This document shows, piece by piece, positions 1 to 9,111 of a DNA stretch of 64,000 bases (within the stretch, counting starts at the first letter, position 1; each line of letters opens with the position of its first letter). Where the stretch lies: positions 1,736,001 through 1,800,000 of the forward strand of contig CAVQEJ010000003.1 in assembly GCA_963711505.1 (NCBI GenBank), in the 5' to 3' direction. The notes under the pieces are model-generated. The model was not told where the DNA came from. It searched no databases and worked only from the letters and a program-made list of their open reading frames with translations. Made by a program: the position numbers and the translations under genes. The DNA comes from JAGWRA01 sp963711505. GTDB taxonomy: Bacteria; Acidobacteriota; Vicinamibacteria; Vicinamibacterales; CAVVIG01.

Positions 1-130
1 GATGTATCCTAGGCCGTTGCGCGTCCCGCAGCGGTCGATGCCCGCCATCCGGCCGCCGGCGGGTCGAGCCCGAGAGTGCCCGGCGGTTCCCGCGGGCCGA
101 TTCGTCTTCCCCGGACAAACGGATATTCCC

Positions 131-1289
131 GTGAAACTACAGCCCAACGCCCGCTTCAATACTGTCTGTCTGCACGCCGGCCAGACGCCCGATCCCACGA
201 CCGGCGCCATCATCACCCCCATTTATCAGACGTCGACCTACGTGCAGGAGGCGCTCGGCCGCCACAAGGGCTTCGAGTACGGCCGCACGCAGAACCCGAC
301 GCGCTCGGCCCTGGAGGCGAACCTCGCCGCCATCGAGCGCGGCAGGGCCGGGTTCGCGTTCGCCTCGGGCATGGCCGCCATCAACGCCATCGCGAGCCTC
401 CTGAAGTCGGGCGACCACGTCGTCGTCAGCGACAACACGTACGGCGGCACGTTCCGGCTCTTCGACAAGGTGCTGTCGCGCTACGGGCTGACGTTCAGCT
501 ACGTCGACACGTCCGACACGGACGCCGTGGCCGCGGCCCTCACGCCACAGACGAAGCTGCTGTTCGTCGAGACGCCGACCAACCCGCTGATGAAGCTCAC
601 CGATCTGCGGGCGGTCGCCGACGTCGCCCACGCGAAGCAGGTGGGCCTGGTCGTCGACAACACCTTCGCGAGCCCCTACATCCAGCGGCCGATCGAGTTC
701 GGCGCCGACCTCGTCGTCCACAGCACCACGAAGTACCTGAACGGCCACAGCGACAGCGTGGGCGGCATCGTCGTCGCCACGCGCGACGCCGACATCGAGT
801 GGCTGGCGTTCGTGCAGAACGCGGCCGGCGCCATCCTCGGCCCGTTCGACTCGTGGCTCGTGCTGCGCGGCACCAAGACCCTGCCGATCCGGATGATGCA
901 GCACAACGCGAACGGCCTGGCACTCGCGCGGTTCCTGGCTGCGCACCCGAAGGTGCAGCGCGTGCACTACCCCGGGCTGCCGGACCATCCGCAGCACGCG
1001 CTGGCGACGCGCCAGATGCGCGGCTTCGGCGGCATGCTCGCCTTCGAGCTCGGGTCGCTCGAGAAGGCCCGGACCCTGCTCGATCACGTCCGCCTGCACG
1101 CCCTCGCCGAGAGCCTGGGCGGCGTCGAGTCGCTGATCTCCGCATCCGGCGTCGATGACCCACGCCTCCGTGCCGGCCGACGCGCGCGCGCGGCTCGGCA
1201 TCACCGACGGGCTCGTCCGGATCTCGGTCGGCATCGAGGACATCGAGGACCTGCAGGAAGATCTGGCGCAGGCGCTCGACCGCGTCTGA
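131..1289 (+). CDS. MetB-type PLP transsulfuration enzyme (one frame break)
   Basis: Cys/Met-metabolism PLP enzyme (cystathionine gamma-synthase/gamma-lyase type), about 385 residues once corrected. Seen: a conserved start near AGQTPDPTTGAIITPIYQTS, the glycine-rich ASGMAAINA segment, VVDNTFASPY and the PLP lysine K201 in HSTTKYLNGHSD. After GGVESLIS the frame breaks at about 1140; removing one C from TCTCCGCAT restores HPASMTHASV, the family's C-terminal signature, and the frame then runs to TGA at 1287-1289. The GTG at 131 is chosen because family homology starts there; no clear Shine-Dalgarno is visible. Synthase, gamma-lyase and O-acetylhomoserine sulfhydrylase activities cannot be separated by eye. 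The surplus base is probably a sequence error, because the catalytic core and C-terminus are otherwise intact. Confidence 0.85.
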
Positions 1290-1329
1290 TCGGGATTCTG
1301 CATCCGCGACGACAAAGGAACAACGGCCC

Positions 1330-1965
1330 GTGCTCGACTTCGTCCAGGAAGCGTTCCGCACGCTCTACAACGTCCCCGAGGTGATCCGGCTCGGCGGCAT
1401 GGTCGGCCTCGTGGCGATCATCTTCGCCGAGACCGGCCTCATGGTCGGCTTCTTCCTGCCGGGCGACTCCCTGCTCGTCACGGCCGGCCTGTTCGCCGCC
1501 CGCGGCGACCTCGACATCGTCTGGCTGAACCTGCTGCTGATCGTGGCCGCCGTGGCCGGTGACGCGACGGGATACTGGATCGGCTACAAGACCGGTCGGG
1601 CGCTCTATTCGCGCCCCAACTCGCTGCTGTTCCGCCGCGAGCACCTCGTCAAGACCCACGAGTTCTACGAGCGCCACGGCGGCAAGACGATCGTCATCGC
1701 CCGCTTCATGCCGATCGTCCGGACGTTCGCCCCGGTCGTCGCCGGCATCGGCACCATGGGCTACGCGAAGTTCGCCAGCTACAACATCGCGGGCGGCATC
1801 GCCTGGGTGCTCGCCATGACGCTGACCGGCTTCTTCCTCGGCCGCAGCGTTCCCCACATCGACGAGCACATCCAGCTCGTCGTCGCCGTCGTCATCGCCC
1901 TGTCCCTGCTGCCCGGCTTCATCGCCTGGGCGAGGGGGAGGATGAAGGGGACGCAGGCGAATTGA
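1330..1965 (+). CDS. DedA-family membrane protein
   Basis: SNARE-associated/DedA integral membrane protein of 211 residues, close to the usual family size. Seen: FPGDSLL-like motif as LPGDSLLVTAG near residue 48, GDATGYWIGYKTGR near residue 80, and the C-terminal signature RFMPIVRTFAPVVAG, followed by hydrophobic segments. Family members are polyprenyl-phosphate or phospholipid flippases at the cytoplasmic membrane; the substrate here is unknown. The start is a GTG 40 bp after the transsulfuration gene. It converges on cutA, with a large imperfect hairpin between them. Confidence 0.88.
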   Translation: MLDFVQEAFRTLYNVPEVIRLGGMVGLVAIIFAETGLMVGFFLPGDSLLVTAGLFAARGDLDIVWLNLLLIVAAVAGDATGYWIGYKTGRALYSRPNSLLFRREHLVKTHEFYERHGGKTIVIARFMPIVRTFAPVVAGIGTMGYAKFASYNIAGGIAWVLAMTLTGFFLGRSVPHIDEHIQLVVAVVIALSLLPGFIAWARGRMKGTQAN

Positions 1966-2057
1966 GAATTGAGAATTTGGAATCGAGAAATGAAAGAATG
2001 AAGGCAGGATGGCGCTCCGCGCCGACCTTGTTCGTATTTCTCAATTCTGATTCTCAT
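1961..2057. repeat. AT-rich heptad repeat forming a hairpin between convergent genes
   Basis: Five consecutive 7-mers (ATTGAGA twice, ATTTGGA, ATCGAGA, AATGAAA) occupy 1961-1995, and three heptads of the complementary type (TTTCTCA, ATTCTGA, TTCTCAT) occupy 2037-2057. The two arms pair imperfectly around a GC-rich middle. The left arm overlaps the last codons of dedA. It sits between the 3' ends of dedA and cutA, so it may act as a two-way terminator; that role is inferred. Confidence 0.75.
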
Positions 2058-2059
2058 CC

Positions 2060-2389
2060 TCACCCCTCCCCCGTCTCCTCCCTGATCCACCGCAGATACG
2101 CCTCGCCGCCGCCGGTGACGGGGACGACGAGCAGTTCGGGCACCTCGTAGGGGTGCAGCGCGGCAATCCGGCCGGCCAGCGTGTCGGCACGCGCCGCCGT
2201 CGTCTTGATGACGAGCTGCTGCTCGTGGGCCCGTTCGATCCCGCCCTGCCAGCGGTAGACCGACCGCACGCCACCGTGAATGGCGACGCAGGCGGCGAGC
2301 CGCTCCTCGACGAGCATGGCCGCGAACCCCTCCACGTCGGCATCGGCCGGCAGCGTCGTCAGCACCAGCACGCAGTCGGTTCCAGTCAT
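2060..2389 (-). CDS. cutA: CutA divalent-ion tolerance protein
   Basis: CutA1 family protein of 109 residues, the normal length. Seen: start VLVLTTLPADAD, the LVEERLAACVAI segment, SVYRWQGGIE, then EQQLVIKTT and the C-terminal HPYEVPELLVVPV, all in canonical order. CutA forms very stable cytosolic trimers; its role in copper or divalent-metal tolerance is known only genetically. It is divergent from the downstream methyltransferase gene and convergent with dedA. Confidence 0.95.
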   Translation of the reverse strand: MTGTDCVLVLTTLPADADVEGFAAMLVEERLAACVAIHGGVRSVYRWQGGIERAHEQQLVIKTTAARADTLAGRIAALHPYEVPELLVVPVTGGGEAYLRWIREETGEG

Positions 2390-2439
2390 CGGAATCCTCC
2401 TCGTCTCTCTCGTCGGGCGGGTGGGCGGGGCGATGCTGG

Positions 2440-2471
2440 TAGAATGACGGCCATCGCGCCCGGAGCGCGAT
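2440..2471 (+). promoter_or_regulatory. -10 box and hairpin just before the DNA methyltransferase start
   Basis: A TAGAAT hexamer at 2440-2445 is followed by a perfect 7-bp stem (ATCGCGC, loop CCGGA, GCGCGAT) at 2453-2471 that ends one base before the ATG at 2473. No Shine-Dalgarno is present there. The palindrome could be an operator or could block that start, which would favour the ATG at 2545. Confidence 0.45.
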
Positions 2472-2472
2472 C

Positions 2473-3842
2473 ATGGCAGAACCGGTTTTCCCGCCGCAAG
2501 GCGCCGGCTCGCCGGAACGGCCGGAAGGACGTCGAACGCCCCGCATGCCCAGCTCGCCCCGTCGGTCACGACGCGCGCCGGAGGTGGCGCCGACCACGGC
2601 GGTCGTGCCCGCCTCGAAGCTCGCCGACAGCCTGCGCACCTTCCGCTGGCAGGGCCGCCTCACGCGCGCCGGCCTCACCGAGGCGCATCTGGACGGCGGC
2701 ACGCCGGTCGCGGTCGAGACCTTCGTCAACGAGTTCTGGACCAGCCGCCAGCGGATGGCCCACAGCCTGCACGAAGTCTCCTACCGCGCCTGCTTCAAGC
2801 CGCAGCTGCCCCGGTTCTTCATCGATCGACTCACGGCCCCCGGCGCCGTCGTCTACGACCCGTTCGCCGGACGCGGGACGACGCCGCTCGAGGCGGCGCT
2901 GAGCGGACGGATTCCGATCGCCTGCGACGTGAACCCCCTGAGCGCCGTGCTGCTGGAGCCCCGCCTGGAGCCGCCAACGGCCGACGAGGTGGCCGCCCGG
3001 CTCCAGGAAATCGATTATCAGGACGCCGGTCCACTGCCCGATGACCTGCTGGTCTTCTTCCACCCCGAGACGCTGCGGGAGATCGCCGCGCTCCGGCGCT
3101 GGTTCCTGCGCCGCACGCGCGCCGGCACGCTCGACCGCGTCGACCGGTGGATCCGGATGGTCGGCGTCAACCGCCTGACGGGACACTCGCCCGGCTTCTT
3201 CTCCGTCTACTCGCTGCCGCCGAACCAGGCGCCGTCGGTCGCCGCCCAGCGGAAGATCAACGCGGCACGCGCCCAGACACCGCCGCGGCGCGACGTGCCC
3301 GCCCTCATCCTGGCCAAGACGCGCAGCCTGCTGGCCGACTGCGACGCGCCCACGCGCGCGGCGCTCGCGGCCGTCGCCCGCCAGGCCCGTCTGCTCACGC
3401 GGCCGGCCGCCCGCACGCGGACCATCCGCTCGAACTCGGTCGATTCTCGTCGTCACCTCGCCGCCGTTCCTCGACGTCGTCGACTACGCGGCCGACAACT
3501 GGCTCCGCTGCTGGTTCTGCGGCATCGATCCCGCGCGCGTCCGCCTCACCATTCTCCGCCGGCCCGACGAATGGCGCGCGGCGATGGCCGCAGGTCTTCC
3601 GCGAGCTGGCCCGCGTGCTCCGCCCGGGCGGCTCGGTCGCCTTCGAGGTCGGCGAGGTGCGCGGCGGCCGTATCCGCCTCGAGGAGCTCGTCATCCCCTC
3701 CGGCGCGGCGGCCGGCCTCGTGCCCCGCCTCGTCCTCATCAACACGCAACGCTTCACCAAGACCGCCAACATCTGGGGCGTCTCGAACAACCGCAAGGGG
3801 ACCAACACCAACCGGATCGTGGTGTTCGAGAAGGAGAGATAG
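2473..3842 (+). CDS. Orphan DNA (cytosine-N4/adenine-N6) methyltransferase, two frame breaks
   Basis: SAM-dependent DNA methyltransferase, about 456 residues if corrected. Seen: motif I VVYDPFAGRGTTPLEA near residue 130, with DVNPLSAVLLEPRLEPPT after it; motif IV TSPPFLDVVDYAADNW, reached only after removing a T in GATTCTC at about 3444; and a C-terminal FRELARVLRPGGSVAFEVGEV region, reached after removing a C in GGCCGCAG at about 3588. The rest of the catalytic fold is intact, so the breaks look like sequence errors. Motif I precedes motif IV. No restriction endonuclease gene is adjacent, so an epigenetic or housekeeping methylation role is possible. The start could be 2473 or 2545. Confidence 0.8.
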
Positions 3843-3845
3843 TCT

Positions 3846-3926
3846 CCGGGCTTCGGGCTACGGGCTACGGGCTGCGGTCCCGTCGAGCGCCGAGCGCCCA
3901 CCGCCCATCGCCCACCGCCGACGCCC
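3846..3926. repeat. Two adjacent heptad arrays
   Basis: Units of the form NCGGGCT (CC, TC, AC, AC) cover 3846-3873. Six contiguous units (GAGCGCC, GAGCGCC, CACCGCC, CATCGCC, CACCGCC, GACGCCC) cover 3885-3926. Both keep an exact 7-bp period although the unit sequences differ. They begin directly after the methyltransferase stop codon. Confidence 0.8.
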
Positions 3927-3961
3927 TTCGTCCCGTCTCCCCGCCCCCCCACATTCCCGTC

Positions 3962-3998
3962 TTTACATTGACCCGTAAAAGCGTATAATCGCGTATAC
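3962..3998 (+). promoter_or_regulatory. Sigma70-like promoter with GTATAC sites before the RHH gene
   Basis: TTTACA (3962-3967), a 16-bp spacer and TATAAT (3984-3989) form a near-consensus promoter. A GTATAC palindrome at 3993-3998 lies just after the -10, and a second lies at 4047-4052, 54 bp further and just before the GTG start. A repressor reading these would fit autoregulation by the RHH protein; that is inference. Confidence 0.65.
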
Positions 3999-4060
3999 AT
4001 CGCTACGGTTACATGTCTTCGTGGATCTACACCGTGCCGTCTCCGTGTATACTGCGCCCC

Positions 4061-4249
4061 GTGAAGGCACGCGAATCGGAGATCCGCGAGGTCAAACCGG
4101 CGGCAAAGACGACGGTCAAGACGACCGTCGAGCTGCCGGAGGATCTGTGGCGGGCGGCGAAGATCAGGGCGATGGACGAGCGAAGCGATCTGCGGTCGGT
4201 GCTGATTGCGGCGCTGGATGCGTTCCTGAAGCCGTCACGGAAGAACTGA
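4061..4249 (+). CDS. Small ribbon-helix-helix type regulator
   Basis: A 62-residue protein if started at GTG 4061. Seen: a basic KTTVKTTVELPEDLWRAAKI segment like an RHH beta-strand plus helix, then a second helix LRSVLIAALDAFL. This matches the size and pattern of CopG/Arc/antitoxin-type DNA-binding proteins, although no toxin gene lies beside it. A longer form could start at 4013, but the second TATACT (4048-4053) and GTATAC site fall in that extension. It probably represses its own promoter at the GTATAC sites. Confidence 0.55.
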   Translation: MKARESEIREVKPAAKTTVKTTVELPEDLWRAAKIRAMDERSDLRSVLIAALDAFLKPSRKN

Positions 4250-4307
4250 GCGGACCTGGCGTCTGGCCGGGCGACCGGCCGGAGCCGATAGACGATCGCG
4301 GTAGCCG

Positions 4308-4673
4308 ATGAAGCGTCAGCGCGTACCCCGTCGCCGCACCGAAGCCGTCAAGGCTGCGCCCCGTTCCGGGCGGAGCCGGCGGCTGGTGAACCTCGCCCTG
4401 CTGTTCATCACCTGCGTCCTGGTGATGGAGTCACTCATCGGCAACCGGGGCTTCCTCGCGATGCTCCAGGCGCGCCAGCAGTACAATCAGCTCCAGCAGA
4501 CCATCGATCGCGAACGCGCCGAGAACGCCCGGCTCGCCGAGGAAGCCCGGCTGCTGCGCGAGGATCCCGCCACCATCGAGGACGTCGCCCGCCGCGAGCT
4601 CGGCCTGATGAAGCCCGGCGAGAAGGTCTTCATCGTCCGCAACGTCCCCAGCCCCACCTCGGCCCGGCCGTAG
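4308..4673 (+). CDS. FtsB/DivIC-like septum formation initiator
   Basis: A 121-residue protein with a basic N-terminus, one membrane segment at about residues 27-43 (VNLALLFITCVLVMESLI), then a coiled coil of about 35 residues (LQARQQYNQLQQTIDRERAE and onward), and a C-terminal ARRELGLMKPGEKVFIV signature. That layout is the septum formation initiator family (FtsB/DivIC), which bridges FtsL and FtsQ in the divisome at the inner membrane. It stands alone here, not next to eno or ftsL. Confidence 0.8.
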   Translation: MKRQRVPRRRTEAVKAAPRSGRSRRLVNLALLFITCVLVMESLIGNRGFLAMLQARQQYNQLQQTIDRERAENARLAEEARLLREDPATIEDVARRELGLMKPGEKVFIVRNVPSPTSARP

Positions 4674-4684
4674 CGGCCCGGCCG

Positions 4685-6034
4685 TCAGTGCCAGCCGATC
4701 CCGATTCCGACCGTCACGGCCACGAGCCCCAGCCCGACCAGCGCCAGATAGAGCGGCGTGACGAACCGCAGCCAGTTCTCGTACTCGACGCCCGCCGCCG
4801 CGAGAACGGCCATCAGCGCCCCGTTGGTCGGCGTCATCAGCTCGCACAGCCCGGCACCGATCTGGTAGACGAGCACGGTCAGCTGCCGCGACAGCCCCAG
4901 CAGGTCCGAGAGGGGCACCAGCACGGGCATCGTCAGCACGGCCTGGCCGCTGACGCTCGGCACCGGCACGTGGATCATCGCCTGCACGGCGGTCATGCCG
5001 ACAGCCGACAGCACGAGCGGCAGCGATCCGATCGGGGTGAACAGCCCGTGGACGATCGTGTCGATGATGCGTCCCTGATCGAGCACCACGAAGATCGCCC
5101 GCGCGAAGCCGATGAGCAGGCCGGCATAGGCCATCCCCTCGAATCCACGGACGAACGCGAGTGACGTCCCCCCCACGCCGAGGCCGCCCACGAGCCCGGC
5201 CAGCACCCCCATCAGGAAGAACAGGGCCGACATCTGGTCGAAGTCCCACCCGAGTCGCAGCACGCCGTAGATGAAGACGCCGAAGGTGACCAGGACCAGG
5301 CCGAGCACGCTCCGCTCGCGCCAGCCGAACGGCTTTCCGGTCAGCGCCACGTCGCCCCCCGCCGGGGCCTTCCGGATCCGCCTCGCGTACCGCCACGTGC
5401 CCCAGATCCACAGCGCCAGCGCCGGGGCCATCACGCTCAGCCGGAACGTCGCCCCCGACAGCAGCGGCAGCCCCGCGAGCTTCTGCGCGATGCCGACCTG
5501 AAACGGGTTGATCGGACTGAAGGCCGAGCCGACCGCTGCGGCGCCGACGCTCATGGCGGCCGCCGTCAGGGCGTCGAAGCCGAGCTGCCCGGTCAGCAGG
5601 AGCAGCACCGGCACCAGGGCGATGATCTCCTCCTGCATGTTCTCGAGCGCCCCGGCCGTCGCGAACGCCAGGCACACCACGGGAATGACGAGCGCCTCGC
5701 GATGCTCCAGCCGGCCCACGAGCCAGTCGACCGCGCGTCCGAGCGCGCCCGTCTGCTCCACCACCGCGAAGGCGCCGCCGACGAGGAACACGAAGAAGAC
5801 CACCGCCGCCGCGTCCTCGAGGCCGCGCGGCACGGCCACGAGCGTCTGGAAGAAGCCGACCGGGACGGGCGGCACGGCGTGGTAGGTTCCGGCGACGACG
5901 ACGTCGCGGCCGGTGACGGGATCGTGGCGACGGGAGTACTGACCGGCCGGCAGGATGTGGCTGAGGGCGGCCGCGATGAAGAGACAGATGACGAGGAGCG
6001 CGAGCGGGTGTGGCAGCTTCAGTCGAGGTCTCAC
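4685..6034 (-). CDS. YfcC-family secondary carrier
   Basis: A polytopic membrane protein of 449 residues. Seen: start KLPHPLALLVICLFIAAALS with the HILPAGQY motif near residue 25, a GAFAVVEQTGA segment, the GALENMQEEIIALVPVLL motif and NPFQVGIAQKLAGLP, all of which mark the YfcC/DcuC-like carrier family. Members are annotated as C4-dicarboxylate or basic amino-acid carriers; the substrate cannot be told from sequence. It converges on the ftsB-like gene with an 11-bp gap and is transcribed toward it from the pentose-phosphate side. Confidence 0.82.
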   Translation of the reverse strand: MRPRLKLPHPLALLVICLFIAAALSHILPAGQYSRRHDPVTGRDVVVAGTYHAVPPVPVGFFQTLVAVPRGLEDAAAVVFFVFLVGGAFAVVEQTGALGRAVDWLVGRLEHREALVIPVVCLAFATAGALENMQEEIIALVPVLLLLTGQLGFDALTAAAMSVGAAAVGSAFSPINPFQVGIAQKLAGLPLLSGATFRLSVMAPALALWIWGTWRYARRIRKAPAGGDVALTGKPFGWRERSVLGLVLVTFGVFIYGVLRLGWDFDQMSALFFLMGVLAGLVGGLGVGGTSLAFVRGFEGMAYAGLLIGFARAIFVVLDQGRIIDTIVHGLFTPIGSLPLVLSAVGMTAVQAMIHVPVPSVSGQAVLTMPVLVPLSDLLGLSRQLTVLVYQIGAGLCELMTPTNGALMAVLAAAGVEYENWLRFVTPLYLALVGLGLVAVTVGIGIGWH

Positions 6035-6067
6035 GCCGGCTCGCCCTCCTTCACTGAAGCGGCGGCG

Positions 6068-7208
6068 TCAGGCGACGCCGACCGCCTTCATCTTGGTCGC
6101 CACCGCCTTCAGCAGCGCGTCGTAGGAATCGGAGAACTTCTTCACGCCCTCGTCCTCGAGCGTCTGCGTGATCGCCGACACGTCGAGGCCGAGCTGCCGC
6201 AGGCCGTCGAACAGTGCGCGGGCCGCGTCGAGATCGTCGTGGATCCGGACCTTCGGCTCGCCGTGATCCTTGTAGGCGTCGTAGGTCTCCGGCGGCATCG
6301 TGTCGACCGAGTCCGGGGCGACGAGCGCCTCGACGTAGTACAGGTCGGGGTAGGCCGGATTCTTGGTGGACGTCGACGCCCACAGCGGCCGCTGCACGGC
6401 CACGCCGCGCGCTCTCAGGCCCTGGGCCCGCGGCGTCGAGAACGCCTGCTCGAAGGCCTCGTAGGCGAGCCGCGCGTTCGCGATGCCCGTGCGCCCCCGC
6501 AGCGTGTGGGCGAGCGACCGGTCGGCCTCGGGTCGGGCCGCGTCCTTCGCGATGCGCGTCGAGCAGCGTGTCGGTGTTCGTGTCGACCCGGCTCACGAAG
6601 AAGCTGGCCACCGACCGGATCCGGTCGACCGGCTGGTGCTTCGCGAGGCGCGCCTCCAGCGCCGACAGGTAGGCCTCCATCACGTCCTTGTGCCGGTCGA
6701 TCGAGAACAGCAGCGTGACGTTGATGTTGATCCCCTCGGAGAGGCACTGATGGATGGCCGGCAGGCCGGCGCGCGTCCCAGGAATCTTCACCATGACGTT
6801 CGGCCGGTCGCAGGCCTTCCAGAGGCGCCGCGCCTCGGCGACCGTGCCGTCGGTGTCGTGCGCCAGGTGCGGCCCGACCTCGATCGACACGAAGCCGTCG
6901 TTGCCGCCGGTGGCGTCGTAGGTCGGCCGGAAGGCGTCGGCGGCGTGCCGCACGTCCTCGACGGCCAGCGCCTCGAACACACGCGCCGGTTCGGCGCCCG
7001 TGCCTCCCTGCTTCCGGATGTCCTGGTCGTACAGGTCGGTGTCGGCGATCGCCTTCTGAAAGATGGTCGGGTTCGACGTCATGCCGCTCAGACCGTCCTC
7101 GGCGATGAGGCGCCCGAGCGTGGGCCCGGTGTACAGGTCGCGCCGGATGTAGTCGTACCAGACGCTCTGCCCGAGCCGGGCGAGCTGCTTCAGTCGGCTG
7201 TCAGCCAT
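6068..7208 (-). CDS. tal: Transaldolase (one frame break)
   Basis: Transaldolase of about 379 residues, the long bacterial form. Seen: start LKQLARLGQSVWYDYIRRDL, GMTSNPTIFQKAI near residue 45, SIEVGPHLAHDT, the catalytic lysine in NVMVKIPGT, ININVTLLFS, and a C-terminal PLWASTSTKNPAYPD followed by PETYDAY. The frame breaks at about 6553-6559, just after DTLLDA; one surplus base (or a 2-base loss) restores IAKDAARPEADRSLAHTLRG. It transfers dihydroxyacetone units between sedoheptulose-7-P and glyceraldehyde-3-P in the cytosol. With pgl and the aldolase on the same strand it forms a sugar-phosphate run. Confidence 0.92.
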
Positions 7209-7264
7209 TCCGTCCTCCTTGCCCGTGAATCTTCACACACTTTGCGGTCGGCGCGGCGCCGAAC

Positions 7265-7993
7265 CTATGTCGTGCCCGCCGCGAGCTTCGCCGCCGCCGC
7301 GGCGTCCAGCAGCCAGTGCAGCCGGTCGCCCGGCGGCTGAATGAGCTGCGCCGGCAGCCGCTCGGGATCGCGGGCGCCGTGCACGACCTCGCGCACGACC
7401 CCGGCCTTCGCCGCCCCGGCCGCCTGGAAGACGACCAGGGCCGCCGCATTGATGCACGGCGCGGTCAGTGTGACGCGGTACATCTGCTGCTCGGCCACGT
7501 ACACCTCGGCGGCCCACCGCGTCTGCTCGGCCAGGACCGGCGTGCCCGGGAACAGCGACGCCGTGTGGCCGTTCTCGCCCAGCCCCAGCAGCACGAAATC
7601 GAGCGCGCCCCGGTCGCCGAGCAGCCGGTGCAGCAGCGCGTCGTACCGGGCGGCCGCCTCGGCCGGATTGCCCGCGCAGCGCATCGGGTGGATCTGCGAG
7701 GCCGGCACCGGCACGTGATCCAGCAGCAGCCGGCGCGCCATCCGCTCGTTGCTCCGCTCATCGTCCGGGGGCACGCATCGCTCGTCACCCCAGAAGACGT
7801 GCACCTGCTCCCACCGGATTTGATCGCGGTACGGTGCGCCGGCCAGCAGCTCGAACGTCCGTCCCGGCGTATGGCCGCCCGAGAGCGCCAGCGTGAACCG
7901 CCCCGTCTTCGCGATCGCCTGCTCGGCCGCCCCGGCCACCATCGCCGCCGTGGCGTGGCTCAGCGCGTCGAGGTCCGCGTAGATGGAAATCAT
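7265..7993 (-). CDS. pgl: 6-phosphogluconolactonase
   Basis: DevB/Pgl family, 242 residues, full length. Seen: LALSGGHTPGRTFELLA near residue 36, HVFWGDERCVPPDDERSN near residue 65, and LLGLGENGHTASLFPG near residue 137, the three family signatures. It hydrolyses 6-phosphogluconolactone, the second step of the oxidative pentose phosphate pathway. It lies 56 bp before tal on the minus strand; glucose-6-phosphate dehydrogenase is 17 kb away at 24.8 kb. Confidence 0.93.
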   Translation of the reverse strand: MISIYADLDALSHATAAMVAGAAEQAIAKTGRFTLALSGGHTPGRTFELLAGAPYRDQIRWEQVHVFWGDERCVPPDDERSNERMARRLLLDHVPVPASQIHPMRCAGNPAEAAARYDALLHRLLGDRGALDFVLLGLGENGHTASLFPGTPVLAEQTRWAAEVYVAEQQMYRVTLTAPCINAAALVVFQAAGAAKAGVVREVVHGARDPERLPAQLIQPPGDRLHWLLDAAAAAKLAAGTT

Positions 7994-8021
7994 GGTGATG
8001 GCGTGTCACCTCCGACACACG

Positions 8022-8051
8022 AGCGCCGAGCGCCTTGAGTGCCGAGCGCCT
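8022..8051. repeat. GAGCGCC heptads between fba and pgl
   Basis: GAGCGCC occurs at 8022-8028, 8029-8035 and 8045-8051, with a TTGAGTGCC spacer. The last unit includes the aldolase stop codon (8050-8052). The unit matches the array at 3885-3898. Confidence 0.65.
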
Positions 8052-9111
8052 AGGCGATGGTGATCTTCGGATCCAGATAGACGTCCTGGATCGCGTTGAG
8101 CAGGTCGATCCCTTCCTTCATCGGCCGCTGGAAGGCCTTGCGGCCCGAGATCAGGCCGGTGCCGCCGGCGCGCTTGTTGATGACGGCCGTCTTCACCGCC
8201 TGCGCCAGGTCGTTCTTGCCCGACGCGCCGCCCGAATTGATGAGCCCGGCCCGTCCCATGTAGCAGCAGGCCAGCTGGTAGCGCGTCAGGTCGATCGGGT
8301 GATCGCTGGTGAGCTGGCTGTAGACGAGGTCGTTCGTCTTGCCGAAGCCGATCGCCTTGTAGCCGCCGTTGGTCGTCGGCTGCTTCTGCTTGATGATGTC
8401 GGCCTGGATCGTCACGCCGAGGTGGTTCGCCTGCCCGGTGAGGTCGGCGCTCACCTCGTAGTCGACGCCGTCCTTCTTGAAGGCGGGGTTCCGCACGTAG
8501 CACCACAGCACCGTCGCCAGGCCCAGTTCGTGCGCCCGGTGGAACGCCTTCGTCGTCTCCTGGATCTGTCGGCCCGACTCGGGCGACCCGAAGTAGATCG
8601 TCGCCCCGACCGCCGCCGCCCCCATGTTCCAGGCCTGCTCCACCTGCGCGAAGTAGATCTGGTCGAAGACGTTCGGATAGGTCAGCAGCTCGTTGTGGTT
8701 CAGCTTCACCAGGAACGGAATCCGGTGCGCGTAGCGCCGCGCGACCGAACCGAGCACGCCGAGCGTCGAGGCGACCGCGTTGCAGCCGCCTTCGATCGCC
8801 AGCTTCACGATGTTCTCCGGATCGAAGTACGCCGGGTTCGGTGCGAAGCTGGCCCCGGCCGAGTGCTCCACGCCCTGGTCGACCGGCAGGATCGACAGGT
8901 AGCCCGTGCCGGCCAGCCGCCCGTGATTGAAGATCTGCGTCAGGTTACGGATGACGGCCGGCGACCGGTCGGACGGAATGAACACCCGATCGACGAAATC
9001 GGAGCCCGGCAGGTGCAGCTCGGCCTGGGCAATGGTCTGACACTGGTGCTCGAGCAGGCTCTTCGCATCGCTGCCCAGCAGCTTCTCGATGTCCGTGTGC
9101 GTCCTGGTCAT
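8050..9111 (-). CDS. Class I fructose-bisphosphate aldolase, DhnA/FbaB type
   Basis: A 353-residue aldolase of the archaeal/DhnA class. Seen: LSILPVDQGVEHSAG near residue 92, FLVKLNHNELL near residue 135, GAAAVGATIYFGSP, LVTVLWCYVRN-like ATVLWCYVRNPAFK, and GLINSGGASGKNDLA near the C-terminus, the phosphate-binding end of the barrel. It cleaves fructose-1,6-bisphosphate through a Schiff base. It is the first gene of an apparent fba-pgl-tal run; a 508-bp divergent spacer separates it from the FtsX permease. Confidence 0.92.
   Translation of the reverse strand: MTRTHTDIEKLLGSDAKSLLEHQCQTIAQAELHLPGSDFVDRVFIPSDRSPAVIRNLTQIFNHGRLAGTGYLSILPVDQGVEHSAGASFAPNPAYFDPENIVKLAIEGGCNAVASTLGVLGSVARRYAHRIPFLVKLNHNELLTYPNVFDQIYFAQVEQAWNMGAAAVGATIYFGSPESGRQIQETTKAFHRAHELGLATVLWCYVRNPAFKKDGVDYEVSADLTGQANHLGVTIQADIIKQKQPTTNGGYKAIGFGKTNDLVYSQLTSDHPIDLTRYQLACCYMGRAGLINSGGASGKNDLAQAVKTAVINKRAGGTGLISGRKAFQRPMKEGIDLLNAIQDVYLDPKITIA

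Noticed and set aside
131..1289. Programmed +1 frameshifting as a common mechanism for the broken genes.
   Set aside because: Sites share no slippery motif or stimulator and affect unrelated genes, including several breaks in one gene.
3968..3989. TTGACC as the -35 of the promoter before the RHH gene.
   Set aside because: Only 10 bp from the -10; TTTACA at 3962 has the correct spacing.
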